Counted from the stretch's first letter, positions 1-6,892 are shown. The stretch: 7,496 bases of DNA from Alkanindiges sp. (GCA_030152125.1 JASLIR010000190.1:1-7496), one strand, 5' to 3'. Notes: generated from the letters alone by a model not told the origin. Program-made: numbers and translations.

Positions 1-69
1 CTAACAGCAATCATGGCATAGCGATCATTTTAACTGCGGCTTTAAACTTTCTAAAAACATTTACTACTA

Positions 70-80
70 TTTAAGATAAT
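70..80. promoter_or_regulatory. Candidate activator-binding motif upstream of the first operon
   Basis: The + strand reads TTTAAGATAAT, the exact reverse complement of the ATTATCTTAAA found at 6979-6989 in the divergent control region. It lies about 75-80 bp upstream of the start site predicted from the -24/-12 element at 126-141, a normal distance for a sigma-54 enhancer-binding protein. A partner half-site upstream (about 58-63) is poor. The surrounding DNA is AT-rich, so a chance match is possible. The role is inferred from the shared sequence and its position. Confidence 0.35.
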
Positions 81-102
81 GAATTTTATAATTTTTAATC
101 GC

Positions 103-115
103 ATAGAAATTCTAT
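103..115. promoter_or_regulatory. Palindromic operator candidate ATAGAA-A-TTCTAT
   Basis: Perfect 6-bp arms flank a single central base. A 12-of-13 match (ATAGAAAATCTAT) lies at 7183-7195, just before the second binding-protein gene. Here the site sits immediately upstream of the -24 element, where a repressor or a LysR-type co-regulator could act. A perfect TATAAT hexamer at 87-92 lies nearby but has no good -35 partner. The bound protein is unknown. Confidence 0.35.
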
Positions 116-125
116 AAAAGTGCCT

Positions 126-141
126 TGGCTTGGCTTTTGCA
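126..141 (+). promoter_or_regulatory. Sigma-54 (-24/-12) promoter for the binding protein-permease operon
   Basis: The sequence is TGGCTT-N5-TTGCA against the known consensus TGGCAC-N5-TTGCW. The invariant GG (127-128) and GC (139-140) have the required 12-bp offset. The -12 half is perfect and the -24 half differs in its last two bases. A second TTGGC (130-134) directly follows the first but has the wrong spacing. Predicted transcription starts near 152, about 50 nt before the ATG. The site is one of four such elements in the window, all correctly placed, which raises confidence. Confidence 0.65.
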
Positions 142-167
142 AAAATGCAGCTAATCAATAAATCAGA

Positions 168-198
168 CAGGCGTACTTTATAGCGCCTGATTCAGGAG
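168..198 (+). promoter_or_regulatory. Leader hairpins and ribosome binding site of the first gene
   Basis: AGGAG at 194-198 is a strong Shine-Dalgarno sequence 5 nt before the ATG at 204 and fixes that start. Just upstream, CAGGCG (168-173) can pair with CGCCTG (184-189). The same CCTG (186-189) could instead pair with CAGG (193-196), which overlaps the Shine-Dalgarno. The two foldings exclude each other, but both are short (6 and 4 bp), so a regulatory switch is only a weak possibility. Confidence 0.4.
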
Positions 199-203
199 TT
201 GTT

Positions 204-1340
204 ATGCGTTTTCAGCCATTATTTAATCTTTTGGCCTTTTCACTGCTGCTCAGCAGCAGCCCGCTATATGCAGTAGAGTCTGCCCCGGCTACAACCAGCC
301 CGCAGGAATTACGTATTGCCGTGGTCGGCAGTGGCACATCCGGCAAGTTAAGCTTTGCCGGCATACCGCAACTCATTGCCAATGACCCGGTATTTAAAGC
401 CGAGCTGGCCAAACGCCAGATTAAACTCACCTGGATTCCAGTTACTACCGCTGCGGTAGGTACCCTGGTGAATGAAAGCTTTATCAACAAGAAAATTGAT
501 TTTGCCTTTTATGGTGATTTGCCGTCTGTGATTTTAAATGCTTCCGGTATATCCACCAAGCTGGTAGTACCGGGCAGCGTGGGTAATAACGTGTATCTGG
601 TAGTACCACCGGACTCCACAGCCACCTCAATTAAGGATTTGGTAGGCAAAAAGATTGCCTTGCACCGTGGCCGCCCGTGGGAAGTGAATTTTGGCCAGCT
701 AATTGGCAGCCAGCATTTAAAGCTACAGGACTTTAAAATTATTAACCTGAACCCGCAAGCTGGTGCAGCTGCACTGTCCAGCAAGGGTGTGGATGCCTTT
801 TTTACCCTGAGTGATGCCTATAACCTGGTAGACAAAAAACTGGGCAAAATCATCTGGTCCAGCCAGAGCCAGCCGGCAGACTGGAAAATGCGCGCCGAGT
901 TGTGGGGCAGCAGCGACTTTATCAGCAAATATCCGGCTGTGACCCAATTACTGGCCGATGCCGATGTGCGTGCTACCTACTGGGTATCGCAGGAGCCCAA
1001 CAAACTGAAATACCAGCAAACCCAGGCCCAGTTTGGTCAGCCGTTGAGTGTGATCCAGCGTGATACCACCAACCGCAACAGCACCTGGAAACAGGACTGG
1101 TCGCCAGTTTACAACACAGCACTGCTACAGGCGCATTATCAGAAAGTGATTAACCATGCCTACCAGAACAAACTGATCAGCAAACCGGTCAATACCAGCC
1201 AGCTGTTTAACCCGCAATTTACCAACCTTGCCATTAAAAACCTGAAGCTGGAACAGTATTGGGCTGTACCACAACCAGCAGCACCAGCCAATACTGTTGC
1301 TTTTAAAACAGCCGCTTTAAAAACAACTGAGACGCGTTAA
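204..1340 (+). CDS. ABC transporter periplasmic substrate-binding protein, aliphatic sulfonate/taurine (SsuA/TauA-like) type
   Basis: The protein (378 aa) would capture a small organosulfur solute in the periplasm and pass it to the permeases encoded just downstream. Residues 1-23 form a Sec signal peptide ending LYA, with cleavage likely before Val24. The mature part shows NitT/TauT binding-protein landmarks: an early beta strand with VVGSGTSGKL (about 40-49), DFAFYGDLPSVI (99-110), the hinge-side IKDLVGKKIALHRG (143-156) and QAGAAALSSKGVDAFF (185-200). The RGRPWE stretch (155-160), where sulfonate binders usually have a Gly/Ser-rich loop, suggests a divergent ligand. The C-terminus is an Ala/Thr-rich tail. 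The mature protein has one Met and no Cys, consistent with production under sulfur limitation. The start is supported by AGGAG at 194-198. The stop overlaps the next ATG by one base. The family is fairly sure; the substrate is inferred, and nitrate- or thiamine-precursor-like ligands are less likely. Confidence 0.88.
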   Translation: MRFQPLFNLLAFSLLLSSSPLYAVESAPATTSPQELRIAVVGSGTSGKLSFAGIPQLIANDPVFKAELAKRQIKLTWIPVTTAAVGTLVNESFINKKIDFAFYGDLPSVILNASGISTKLVVPGSVGNNVYLVVPPDSTATSIKDLVGKKIALHRGRPWEVNFGQLIGSQHLKLQDFKIINLNPQAGAAALSSKGVDAFFTLSDAYNLVDKKLGKIIWSSQSQPADWKMRAELWGSSDFISKYPAVTQLLADADVRATYWVSQEPNKLKYQQTQAQFGQPLSVIQRDTTNRNSTWKQDWSPVYNTALLQAHYQKVINHAYQNKLISKPVNTSQLFNPQFTNLAIKNLKLEQYWAVPQPAAPANTVAFKTAALKTTETR

Positions 1341-2209
1341 TGAAGTTATCCATTGTTAAAACAACGGTGACTGCAACAGCGTTTATAAGCCCTGACTCAA
1401 CACCGCGTACCAGGGCAGCAAAACCTGTGCAGTGGAAAATATTGCAAGGCATTAACCGTTACACCCTGCTTAGCATCCTGTCTCCCGTGGCTTTACTGGT
1501 TTTGTGGACAGTTGCCAGCCAGCAGCAATGGCTACCGGAACAGATTCTGGTGCCACCGCAAATCATCTGGCAGGCTTTTATGGACAGCATCCAGTCTGGT
1601 GAGCTGCAAATGCACCTGGGTGACAGCCTGTTCCGGCTTGCTGTAGGTTTTAGCATTGCCACCATCAGCGGCATTCTATTCGGGATTATTTTTGCCAGCT
1701 CGGCAGGTTGCCGTGCCTATTTTGGCCTGCTGTTTGAAGTGTTACGCCAGATTCCGGTGCTGGTGCTGATTCCCATGTTTATCCTGTTTTTTGGCATTGG
1801 CGAAACCCTGAAAATTATCCTGCTGGTAAAGGCTATTTTCTTTCCGATTGCAGTAGCAACCATTGAAGCCATCCAGAATATTCCCAAACAGTATATTGAG
1901 CTGGGCAGGCTTTATAAGCTTTCTGCATGGTCATGGTTTAAAAGCATTATTTTCCCGGCTACTTTGCCGCCGCTTATTTCTGGCATCCGTATTGCGCTGG
2001 GACGTGCCTGGCTGGTGCTGGTAGCCGTGGAGCTGCTGGCTGCCGGTACCGGTATTGGCCAGATGATGGAACTGGGCCGGCAAATGCTGCGACTGGATGT
2101 GGTGATGGTCGGGGTGATTATTACCGGGGTGATTGGTTTTGTGCTGGATAAAAGCCTGCGGCTGATTGAGACCCATTTTAGCAGCTGGCGACCAGCCCTA
2201 AAGGATTAA
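1340..2209 (+). CDS. ABC transporter permease, SsuC/TauC-like (first of a pair)
   Basis: This 289-residue inner-membrane protein would form half of the translocation pore. A polar N-terminal tail of about 40 residues precedes the first membrane helix (about 43-60). Further hydrophobic segments lie near 98-120, 137-152, 157-175, 222-236 and 253-270, the usual binding-protein-dependent permease layout. The cytoplasmic coupling (EAA) loop is at about 175-210, with conserved E176-A177, G189 and the FPATLP end, and would dock on the ATPase. The start codon shares its A with the TAA of the preceding gene, implying translational coupling, and the Shine-Dalgarno is weak. Met and Cys content is ordinary (8 Met, 1 Cys), unlike the binding protein. 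The next gene is a different permease, so the pore is probably a heterodimer. The family is clear; the solute is inferred. Confidence 0.9.
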   Translation: MKLSIVKTTVTATAFISPDSTPRTRAAKPVQWKILQGINRYTLLSILSPVALLVLWTVASQQQWLPEQILVPPQIIWQAFMDSIQSGELQMHLGDSLFRLAVGFSIATISGILFGIIFASSAGCRAYFGLLFEVLRQIPVLVLIPMFILFFGIGETLKIILLVKAIFFPIAVATIEAIQNIPKQYIELGRLYKLSAWSWFKSIIFPATLPPLISGIRIALGRAWLVLVAVELLAAGTGIGQMMELGRQMLRLDVVMVGVIITGVIGFVLDKSLRLIETHFSSWRPALKD

Positions 2210-2211
2210 GC

Positions 2212-3009
2212 ATGTCCACGATTATTAAAAATCCCACCACTCAAACTGGCCTTAAATTTGATATACGCGGCCTGCTGATCCCTGCCCTGCTGATTGCAGC
2301 ATGGCAGTACGCCAGTACCTTGGGTGCCAGCCAGGCCTATGCTTTTGTACCTTTGCAACAGGTATGGCATGCGCTGCTTCACCTGCTGGAAAATGGCGAA
2401 TTATGGCTAAATACGCTAGGCAGCCTGCAACGTACCCTGAGTGGTTTGCTGATTGGCAGTGTGTCCGGTTTATTGCTGGGGACATTACTGGCTTTGTCCA
2501 AAACCTTAAATGCCATTGTATCCCCACTGTTTCATAGCCTGCGTCAGGTGCCGCTGCTGGGTTTAACCCCACTGATTGGCCTCTGGCTGGGCAATGGGGA
2601 AAGCGCCAAAGTGTTTATTATCAGTCTGGCTGCTTTTTATCCACTGGTGATTAACACCTTTGAAGGCCTGAAGAACAATGAGGCAAAATATCAGGAGCTT
2701 GGTTTCCTGTATCATTTTTCCTTATGGAAAAGCTTCTGGAAAATCCGCCTGCCACAAGCCATGCCGCATATTTTAACCGGCATGATGCTGGCCGTACCCT
2801 TTGCATGGATTACCACCATTGGCAGCGAACTGCTGTTTAATGCGGGTGCCGGTTTGGGGAACCTGATGATGCAGGCCGAAGTTGGCGCACAAATGGATAT
2901 AATTTTAATTTGTGCGGTGGTGGTAACACTCAGCGGGATTGTGATGACCTACGCAGTACGCAAGCTAAGTAGCTATTTACTTAAATGGCGCCCCAGCAAT
3001 CAGCTTTAA
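2212..3009 (+). CDS. ABC transporter permease, SsuC/TauC-like (second of a pair)
   Basis: This 265-residue polytopic inner-membrane protein is the likely pore partner of the permease just upstream. Hydrophobic segments lie near 20-37, 75-95, 115-127, 133-150, 190-208 and 230-248. The EAA coupling loop spans about 147-184 (NTFEGL, then E163-L-G and the final LPQAMP). It shares the fold of the upstream permease but is clearly different in sequence, for example in the EAA loop, so the pair is not a recent duplication. AAGGA at 2201-2205 lies 6 nt before the ATG, inside the last codons of the upstream gene, and the intergenic gap is 2 bp. The ATPase does not follow directly: a hairpin and 193 bp intervene. 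SsuC and TauC systems normally use one permease gene as a homodimer, so two genes are notable. Confidence 0.9.
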   Translation: MSTIIKNPTTQTGLKFDIRGLLIPALLIAAWQYASTLGASQAYAFVPLQQVWHALLHLLENGELWLNTLGSLQRTLSGLLIGSVSGLLLGTLLALSKTLNAIVSPLFHSLRQVPLLGLTPLIGLWLGNGESAKVFIISLAAFYPLVINTFEGLKNNEAKYQELGFLYHFSLWKSFWKIRLPQAMPHILTGMMLAVPFAWITTIGSELLFNAGAGLGNLMMQAEVGAQMDIILICAVVVTLSGIVMTYAVRKLSSYLLKWRPSNQL

Positions 3010-3039
3010 TGGCCGTTCATCACCGTTAGCCATTTTTCC

Positions 3040-3086
3040 TGTTGATCTGGCAGCAGTATAGTTGCCAGATCAACACAGCTATTTTT
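3040..3086 (+). terminator. Stem-loop after the permease genes, probable (partial) terminator
   Basis: Perfect 13-bp arms TGTTGATCTGGCA (3040-3052) and TGCCAGATCAACA (3063-3075) can extend inward by a G-U and a C-G pair, leaving a 6-nt loop. A run of five T (3082-3086) follows 6 nt after the stem. That is later than in a classical intrinsic terminator, so it may instead be a leaky terminator or an mRNA-stabilising 3' end. Its position between the permease and ATPase genes suggests that the ATPase is at least partly transcribed separately. Confidence 0.6.
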
Positions 3087-3119
3087 ACCCAGCAAGCTTA
3101 AGAAAAAACTTACAATACA

Positions 3120-3132
3120 TATCAAATAATTA
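3120..3132 (+). promoter_or_regulatory. IHF-binding site candidate
   Basis: TATCAA-ATAA-TTA matches every specified base of the IHF consensus WATCAA-N4-TTR. It ends 16 bp before the TGGC of the -24 element at 3149, roughly -43 to -55 from the predicted start site. This is where IHF commonly bends DNA to bring an enhancer-bound activator to sigma-54 polymerase. The motif is short and AT-rich, so it is supportive rather than conclusive. Confidence 0.4.
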
Positions 3133-3148
3133 GAATAATAAAGCCGCA

Positions 3149-3164
3149 TGGCATGCTTCCTGCT
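3149..3164 (+). promoter_or_regulatory. Sigma-54 (-24/-12) promoter for the ATPase gene
   Basis: The sequence is TGGCAT-N5-CTGCT, with GG at 3150-3151 and GC at 3162-3163 in the required phase. Two specified bases differ from the consensus: the last base of the -24 half and the first of the -12 half. Predicted transcription starts near 3175, about 28 nt before the ATG at 3203. Because that leaves almost no leader for the in-frame TTG at 3179, it favours the ATG as start. An IHF-like site lies just upstream. Confidence 0.55.
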
Positions 3165-3202
3165 CAACTCCCAGCTTATTGTACTATTCAAGCGGTTTAT
3201 CT

Positions 3203-3979
3203 ATGTCAGACACACATTTGACACTCCAACACATCCACAAACAATTTGAGCAAAAGCAGCAGGTATTATCGGTACTGGAAGATATCAACCTTGAGATCAA
3301 GCGTGGCGAATTCGTTAGCATTGTCGGCAGCAGCGGCTGTGGCAAATCCACCCTGCTACGTTTAATTGCCGGGCTGGATCAGGATTTTCAGGGGCAGCTG
3401 TTATTGAATGGTCAGGCTATCCATGGCCCCAGCTTAAAACGTGGCATCGTGTTTCAGGAACACCGCCTGCTGCCCTGGTTAAATGTGCGTGAAAATATCC
3501 GTCTGGCTTTAAACAGCACCACATTGTCCAAGGCGGAACAGAACAAGCTGATTGATGAACACATCCAGCTGGTAGGTTTGACCGGCTTTGAAAATACCTA
3601 CCCGCACCAGTTATCCGGTGGTATGTCACAACGGGTTGCCATTGCCCGTGGGCTGGTAAACCGCCCGGATATTCTATTACTGGATGAACCCTTCAGCGCA
3701 CTGGATGCCATTACCCGCTACCACTTGCAGCAGGAGCTACAGCGCATCTGGCAAGTAGAAGGTATTACCATGATTCTGGTCACGCATGATATTGAAGAAG
3801 CCATTTTTCTGGGTGACCGTGTGGTAATTATGGCGCCACGCCCCGGCCGTATCAGAAAAATTCTGGATGTACCTTTGCCGCATCCGCGCGATTATACCTC
3901 CGGGGCGCTTAACAGCCTGAAAGTGGCCGCCTTAAGCGAATTTAGCAAGCAGGATAGCCAAGCTGTACATGCAGCCTAA
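3203..3979 (+). CDS. ABC transporter ATP-binding protein, SsuB/TauB-like
   Basis: This cytoplasmic ATPase would power the importer formed with the upstream binding protein and permeases. With the ATG at 3203 it has 258 residues, usual for the family. All catalytic elements are present: Walker A GSSGCGKST (42-50), Q-loop Gln85 in VFQEHRLLPW, signature LSGGMSQR (137-144), Walker B ILLLDEP (157-163), D-loop SALD (165-168) and switch His195 in VTHDIEEA. The region after Walker B and the APRPGRI segment (211-217) are typical of NitT/TauT ATPases. The frame extends 8 codons upstream to a TTG (3179), which I reject because it nearly coincides with the predicted transcription start. The ribosome site is weak (AGCGG, 3191-3195). 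It is separated from the permeases by a hairpin and apparently has its own promoter. No second ATPase gene is seen in the window. Confidence 0.92.
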   Translation: MSDTHLTLQHIHKQFEQKQQVLSVLEDINLEIKRGEFVSIVGSSGCGKSTLLRLIAGLDQDFQGQLLLNGQAIHGPSLKRGIVFQEHRLLPWLNVRENIRLALNSTTLSKAEQNKLIDEHIQLVGLTGFENTYPHQLSGGMSQRVAIARGLVNRPDILLLDEPFSALDAITRYHLQQELQRIWQVEGITMILVTHDIEEAIFLGDRVVIMAPRPGRIRKILDVPLPHPRDYTSGALNSLKVAALSEFSKQDSQAVHAA

Positions 3980-4035
3980 ACAGGATTTTCACTTAAGACT
4001 GCATGTTTAAAGCATAAACAGCATGACCACAAAAC

Positions 4036-4067
4036 AGCAGGCCATATCAAAGGATATGGCCTGCTTT
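4036..4067. terminator. Bidirectional intrinsic terminator between convergent genes
   Basis: Perfect 13-bp arms AGCAGGCCATATC (4036-4048) and GATATGGCCTGCT (4053-4065) enclose a 4-nt AAAG loop. TTT (4065-4067) closes it on the + strand. AAAA at 4031-4034 gives a short U-run on the - strand after one intervening base. It lies between the ends of the ATPase gene (3979) and the receptor gene (4112) and can serve both. The T-tracts are short. Confidence 0.8.
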
Positions 4068-4111
4068 ATAATGCAAAGCTATGCAGTATAGTATCCAGGG
4101 TATCTAACGCC

Positions 4112-6844
4112 TTAGAACTTATAGCTAAATTGCCCCTGTACGGTAAATGGACGCATTGGTTGCAGGAACTCACTGGTTGAACCCGCCAAACCATTTACAA
4201 AGTTACGCTGGTCGGTCAGGTTCAGCAGGTTTAAACCCACTGTCCAGTTAGGCTGGCGATAGAACAAGGCCAGATCCACATTATATTCGTCTGGGACGGT
4301 TACGGTTTTACTCAGGTTAGTGTACCACTTGCTGCTCCACCAGCCGGACAGGTTTACACCCAGTCCGGATTCATGCTGGTAATCCACATAGGCACTGGCG
4401 GAATATTCCGGAATACCTGCTGCATCATAAGCACCACCCACACGCTTGTTCAGACCATTACTATCCCCCCACACGGTTGCATTATCAGCATAAAAACCAA
4501 ATGGCGAGAAACCGGCCGGCACGATATAGGTATAACGCGCATCCAGCTTGGTAAAGTTGGCACCTACCGCCAGTTGCGGTTTAGGCTGCCAGCGCAGGGA
4601 GGACTCAATACCCTCCACTTTCAGTTGCGCCATATTACCGTTGGTATCCGGTGCGGTATCACGTAACTGCCTGAACTGGTTCAGTGTAAAGAATAACTGG
4701 TCCTGAATCGGCTCCAGCTTTACCCCAAATTCGTATAGTTCGCTGCCACTATCAAACGCCAGCGGGTTTAGCTTGTTGCCCGGCCCCCAGGTCAGCACGT
4801 TAGCAAAACCACCGGTATTCAATGACTTGCTATTATCATACGTAAAGTAAATGGTGCTGTAGGAAGTCGGCTTAACAAAGGCACTGCCCTGATAGCTAAA
4901 CAGGCTAAAGTCATTCTTGTCGGAATAAGCCTGCGCCGGCGTGATTGCCAGCGGGTTTTCAATCTTGGCACGAATCGAACTGTGGTTAACTCCCAGGTTC
5001 AGGCCAACCACATCGTTAATCACAAAGTTTTGCTGGGTAAATACGCCAGTAGTTTCCCAGTAACCTTCCGAGGTATATACCGCACCGCCACTGCTTGGAA
5101 AGCCGCCTGCTTCTGCATAAAAGCCATTACCCAGAGAATACATCGGCGGTAATAACAGATAACCAAAATATTTGGAGTATTGCGGTGTATTGGCCTGCCC
5201 AATCCAGCCACCAGTGGTGCCGGTATTATTTACCAGACCCAGCAAATCGCCCGGATTCTTGGTGGATACATTCTGGGTCAAATCATACGGGTTAATGTTA
5301 AAGCTGTTATTGGCCGCGCGGGTCGTGTAACTTTCTCGGCGGAACGAAGCCCCGGTATTACTTTGATTGCTAATTTTCAAACCGAACAGGGAAAAATCAT
5401 TGTTACCCTGTAATTCAAAACGGTTATCAAACAGATCATCATCATAATCGGTCAGGAAGCTGCCCACCGAATTACCGGTATCCGATGACTTCTGGAAATA
5501 GGTGCTGTTTAAAATTGACCAGTTGGGTGACAAATCTACATTTACACGCAGCTGGGACGTCAGGCGTTTGGCGGTATTTTTGTCTTCGGCGCGACCGGAA
5601 ATATTATCATCCAGTTTTACCAGGCCATTACCCGGAAGGTTGGGGTCATACACCCAGCCACGAATACGCCCAGCCTGATCCGCAGTTGCATTTGGTAATG
5701 GCGTGGTTTGTACAGCACCAGTGGCAATATACTGGTTCTGTGCATTGGCCACGCGTTCCTGCCAGCCCACCACTTTAGAGTTGGCTGCACCGGACTCATA
5801 TACCGGCGACCAGTACTTGGTGGTTGCTGCGGTACCGGTTTGAATAATCGGTGTGGCACGGCCTGCATAATACTGGCCTTTATCTACTGACACCTGACTG
5901 GCACGGTTCCAGCCATGCGTCACGTTAAAGTCATAGTAATCATCGTAGCTGATGTTCCAGTCTACCCGTATCTTATCGTTAGGCCGCCATGCCAGTGCGC
6001 CAAACAAGGCATTAAAGTTATTTTTTACATTGTCATAAAAATCATTGTTCTTTTGTGCGCTTGCACTCACCCGGTAAGCCAGTTCATTATTAATCGGGCC
6101 GGTATTATCAATGCTTAGCGAATAATTGCCTTCATAGCCCTTGTCTTTATACCATGAGCCTACAGTACCGCTGACCAGGGTTTGCTGCTTGTCAAAATTC
6201 GGCTTTTTGGCAATGTAATTCACATAGCCACCACCACTGGAAATTGGGCCATACACCACACCCGATGGGCCAGCTACAATGTCGGCACCTTCATAGGCAT
6301 TAAAGTTACTTGGATGGCGCACGTTATAACCACGCTGGCCATCCTGAAACACCTCGGAGTTCTGGCCACGGATTTGCGGGGCAAAGTTCACGTTCTGGCC
6401 ACCGCCACGGGTAATACCCGGTGCGTATTTCACCAGGTCATCCGCACTGCGAATTACGTCTTCCTCAAACTGCTTGGCGCTTACCTCCGACACCGCACGC
6501 GGCGTATCCAGCACCGTCGTGTTGGTACCATACACGGAACGTACCGGACGTTTTGGCAATGCAGTCTGTTTACGCTCACCAGTAATTACCAGTGTGCCTA
6601 AGGTGGCAATATCCTGATCTTTGTTTAATGCATTGTCTGTTGCATTTGAAGCAGCCTGCTGATCCCCCTTTTCAGTAGTAGCTGCTTCAGCAGATGCTGT
6701 CTGATTTCCAGCAGTTGCTGACTGATCAGCTGCCTGAGTTTGTGCCGCCTGTTGCTGTTCTGCATAGGCCAGCTGAAAAACACTTACCCCAATTAAACTA
6801 ATTGCCACAGCCAGCGCTGATGGCTTTAAATGTTTGCCCTTCAT
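4112..6844 (-). CDS. TonB-dependent outer-membrane receptor (siderophore-receptor-like)
   Basis: This 910-residue outer-membrane protein would import a scarce ligand using TonB energy. The signal peptide spans 1-28 (cleavage AYA/E). An unusual Gln/Ala/Thr/Asp-rich linker (about 29-79) follows, then a TonB-box-like TLGTLVITG (81-89). The plug domain (about 110-215) carries DTPRAVSEVS, SADDLVKYAPGI, IRGQ, the VAGPSGVVYGP segment and GGGYVNYIAKKP. The rest is a beta barrel, including LLNLTDQRNFV near the C-terminus and a terminal Phe (SYKF). There is no STN domain, so surface signalling through FecR is unlikely. The mature protein has no Cys and three Met. The ATG at 6844 is chosen over an in-frame TTG at 6856 because it starts a normal signal peptide; its ribosome site is weak. 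Plug features resemble iron-siderophore receptors, but the neighbouring sulfonate genes, shared promoter type and low sulfur content point to an organosulfur ligand. Ligand unproven. Confidence 0.9.
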   Translation of the reverse strand: MKGKHLKPSALAVAISLIGVSVFQLAYAEQQQAAQTQAADQSATAGNQTASAEAATTEKGDQQAASNATDNALNKDQDIATLGTLVITGERKQTALPKRPVRSVYGTNTTVLDTPRAVSEVSAKQFEEDVIRSADDLVKYAPGITRGGGQNVNFAPQIRGQNSEVFQDGQRGYNVRHPSNFNAYEGADIVAGPSGVVYGPISSGGGYVNYIAKKPNFDKQQTLVSGTVGSWYKDKGYEGNYSLSIDNTGPINNELAYRVSASAQKNNDFYDNVKNNFNALFGALAWRPNDKIRVDWNISYDDYYDFNVTHGWNRASQVSVDKGQYYAGRATPIIQTGTAATTKYWSPVYESGAANSKVVGWQERVANAQNQYIATGAVQTTPLPNATADQAGRIRGWVYDPNLPGNGLVKLDDNISGRAEDKNTAKRLTSQLRVNVDLSPNWSILNSTYFQKSSDTGNSVGSFLTDYDDDLFDNRFELQGNNDFSLFGLKISNQSNTGASFRRESYTTRAANNSFNINPYDLTQNVSTKNPGDLLGLVNNTGTTGGWIGQANTPQYSKYFGYLLLPPMYSLGNGFYAEAGGFPSSGGAVYTSEGYWETTGVFTQQNFVINDVVGLNLGVNHSSIRAKIENPLAITPAQAYSDKNDFSLFSYQGSAFVKPTSYSTIYFTYDNSKSLNTGGFANVLTWGPGNKLNPLAFDSGSELYEFGVKLEPIQDQLFFTLNQFRQLRDTAPDTNGNMAQLKVEGIESSLRWQPKPQLAVGANFTKLDARYTYIVPAGFSPFGFYADNATVWGDSNGLNKRVGGAYDAAGIPEYSASAYVDYQHESGLGVNLSGWWSSKWYTNLSKTVTVPDEYNVDLALFYRQPNWTVGLNLLNLTDQRNFVNGLAGSTSEFLQPMRPFTVQGQFSYKF

Positions 6845-6875
6845 AATCCAACTCAATCTGTAATAAATGGATATG

Positions 6876-6892
6876 ACTTAATCGTCACTTAA
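6876..6892. repeat. Two ACTTAA repeats in the receptor leader, 11 bp apart
   Basis: ACTTAA occurs at 6876-6881 and 6887-6892 (TTAAGT on the coding strand), one helical turn apart. They lie at about or just after the predicted start of the receptor transcript. A tandem protein-binding site is possible, but six AT-rich bases can easily recur by chance. Confidence 0.25.

Noticed and set aside
1..74. Possible end of an upstream gene on the + strand (open from position 3 to a TAA at 72-74) or start of a divergent gene (ATG on the - strand at 12-14)
   Set aside because: Only about 24 and 4 codons are visible, without recognisable protein features or a ribosome site. Neither can be supported from this window.
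2418..2430. AGGCAGCCTG-CAA, resembling a Neisseriaceae DNA uptake sequence variant
   Set aside because: It is a single imperfect copy inside a coding region; genuine uptake sequences recur and often sit in intergenic inverted pairs.
3109..3136. Sigma-70-like CTTACA-16 bp-TAGAAT before the ATPase gene
   Set aside because: Both boxes are imperfect, the region is AT-rich, and the -24/-12 element at 3149-3164 is closer to the gene and matches the other units. A weak secondary start is possible.
3146..3156. GCATG-G-CATGC palindrome
   Set aside because: Short, and it overlaps the -24 box of the ATPase promoter; no second copy found in the other promoters.
3006..3191. A 61-codon open frame on the - strand in the permease-ATPase gap
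   Set aside because: It begins with TTG, lacks a ribosome site and overlaps the hairpin, the IHF-like site and the sigma-54 promoter, which explain the sequence better.
3179..3202. Upstream TTG start for the ATPase adding 8 residues
   Set aside because: It would lie only about 4 nt after the predicted transcription start, and the added residues are not typical of the family.
6182..6601. A 139-codon + strand frame inside the receptor gene
   Set aside because: It is antisense to the conserved plug domain, and its protein resembles no family I recognise.
6845..6856. Upstream TTG start for the receptor adding 4 residues (MSWI)
   Set aside because: The ATG at 6844 gives a normal basic n-region and signal peptide, and no ribosome site precedes the TTG.
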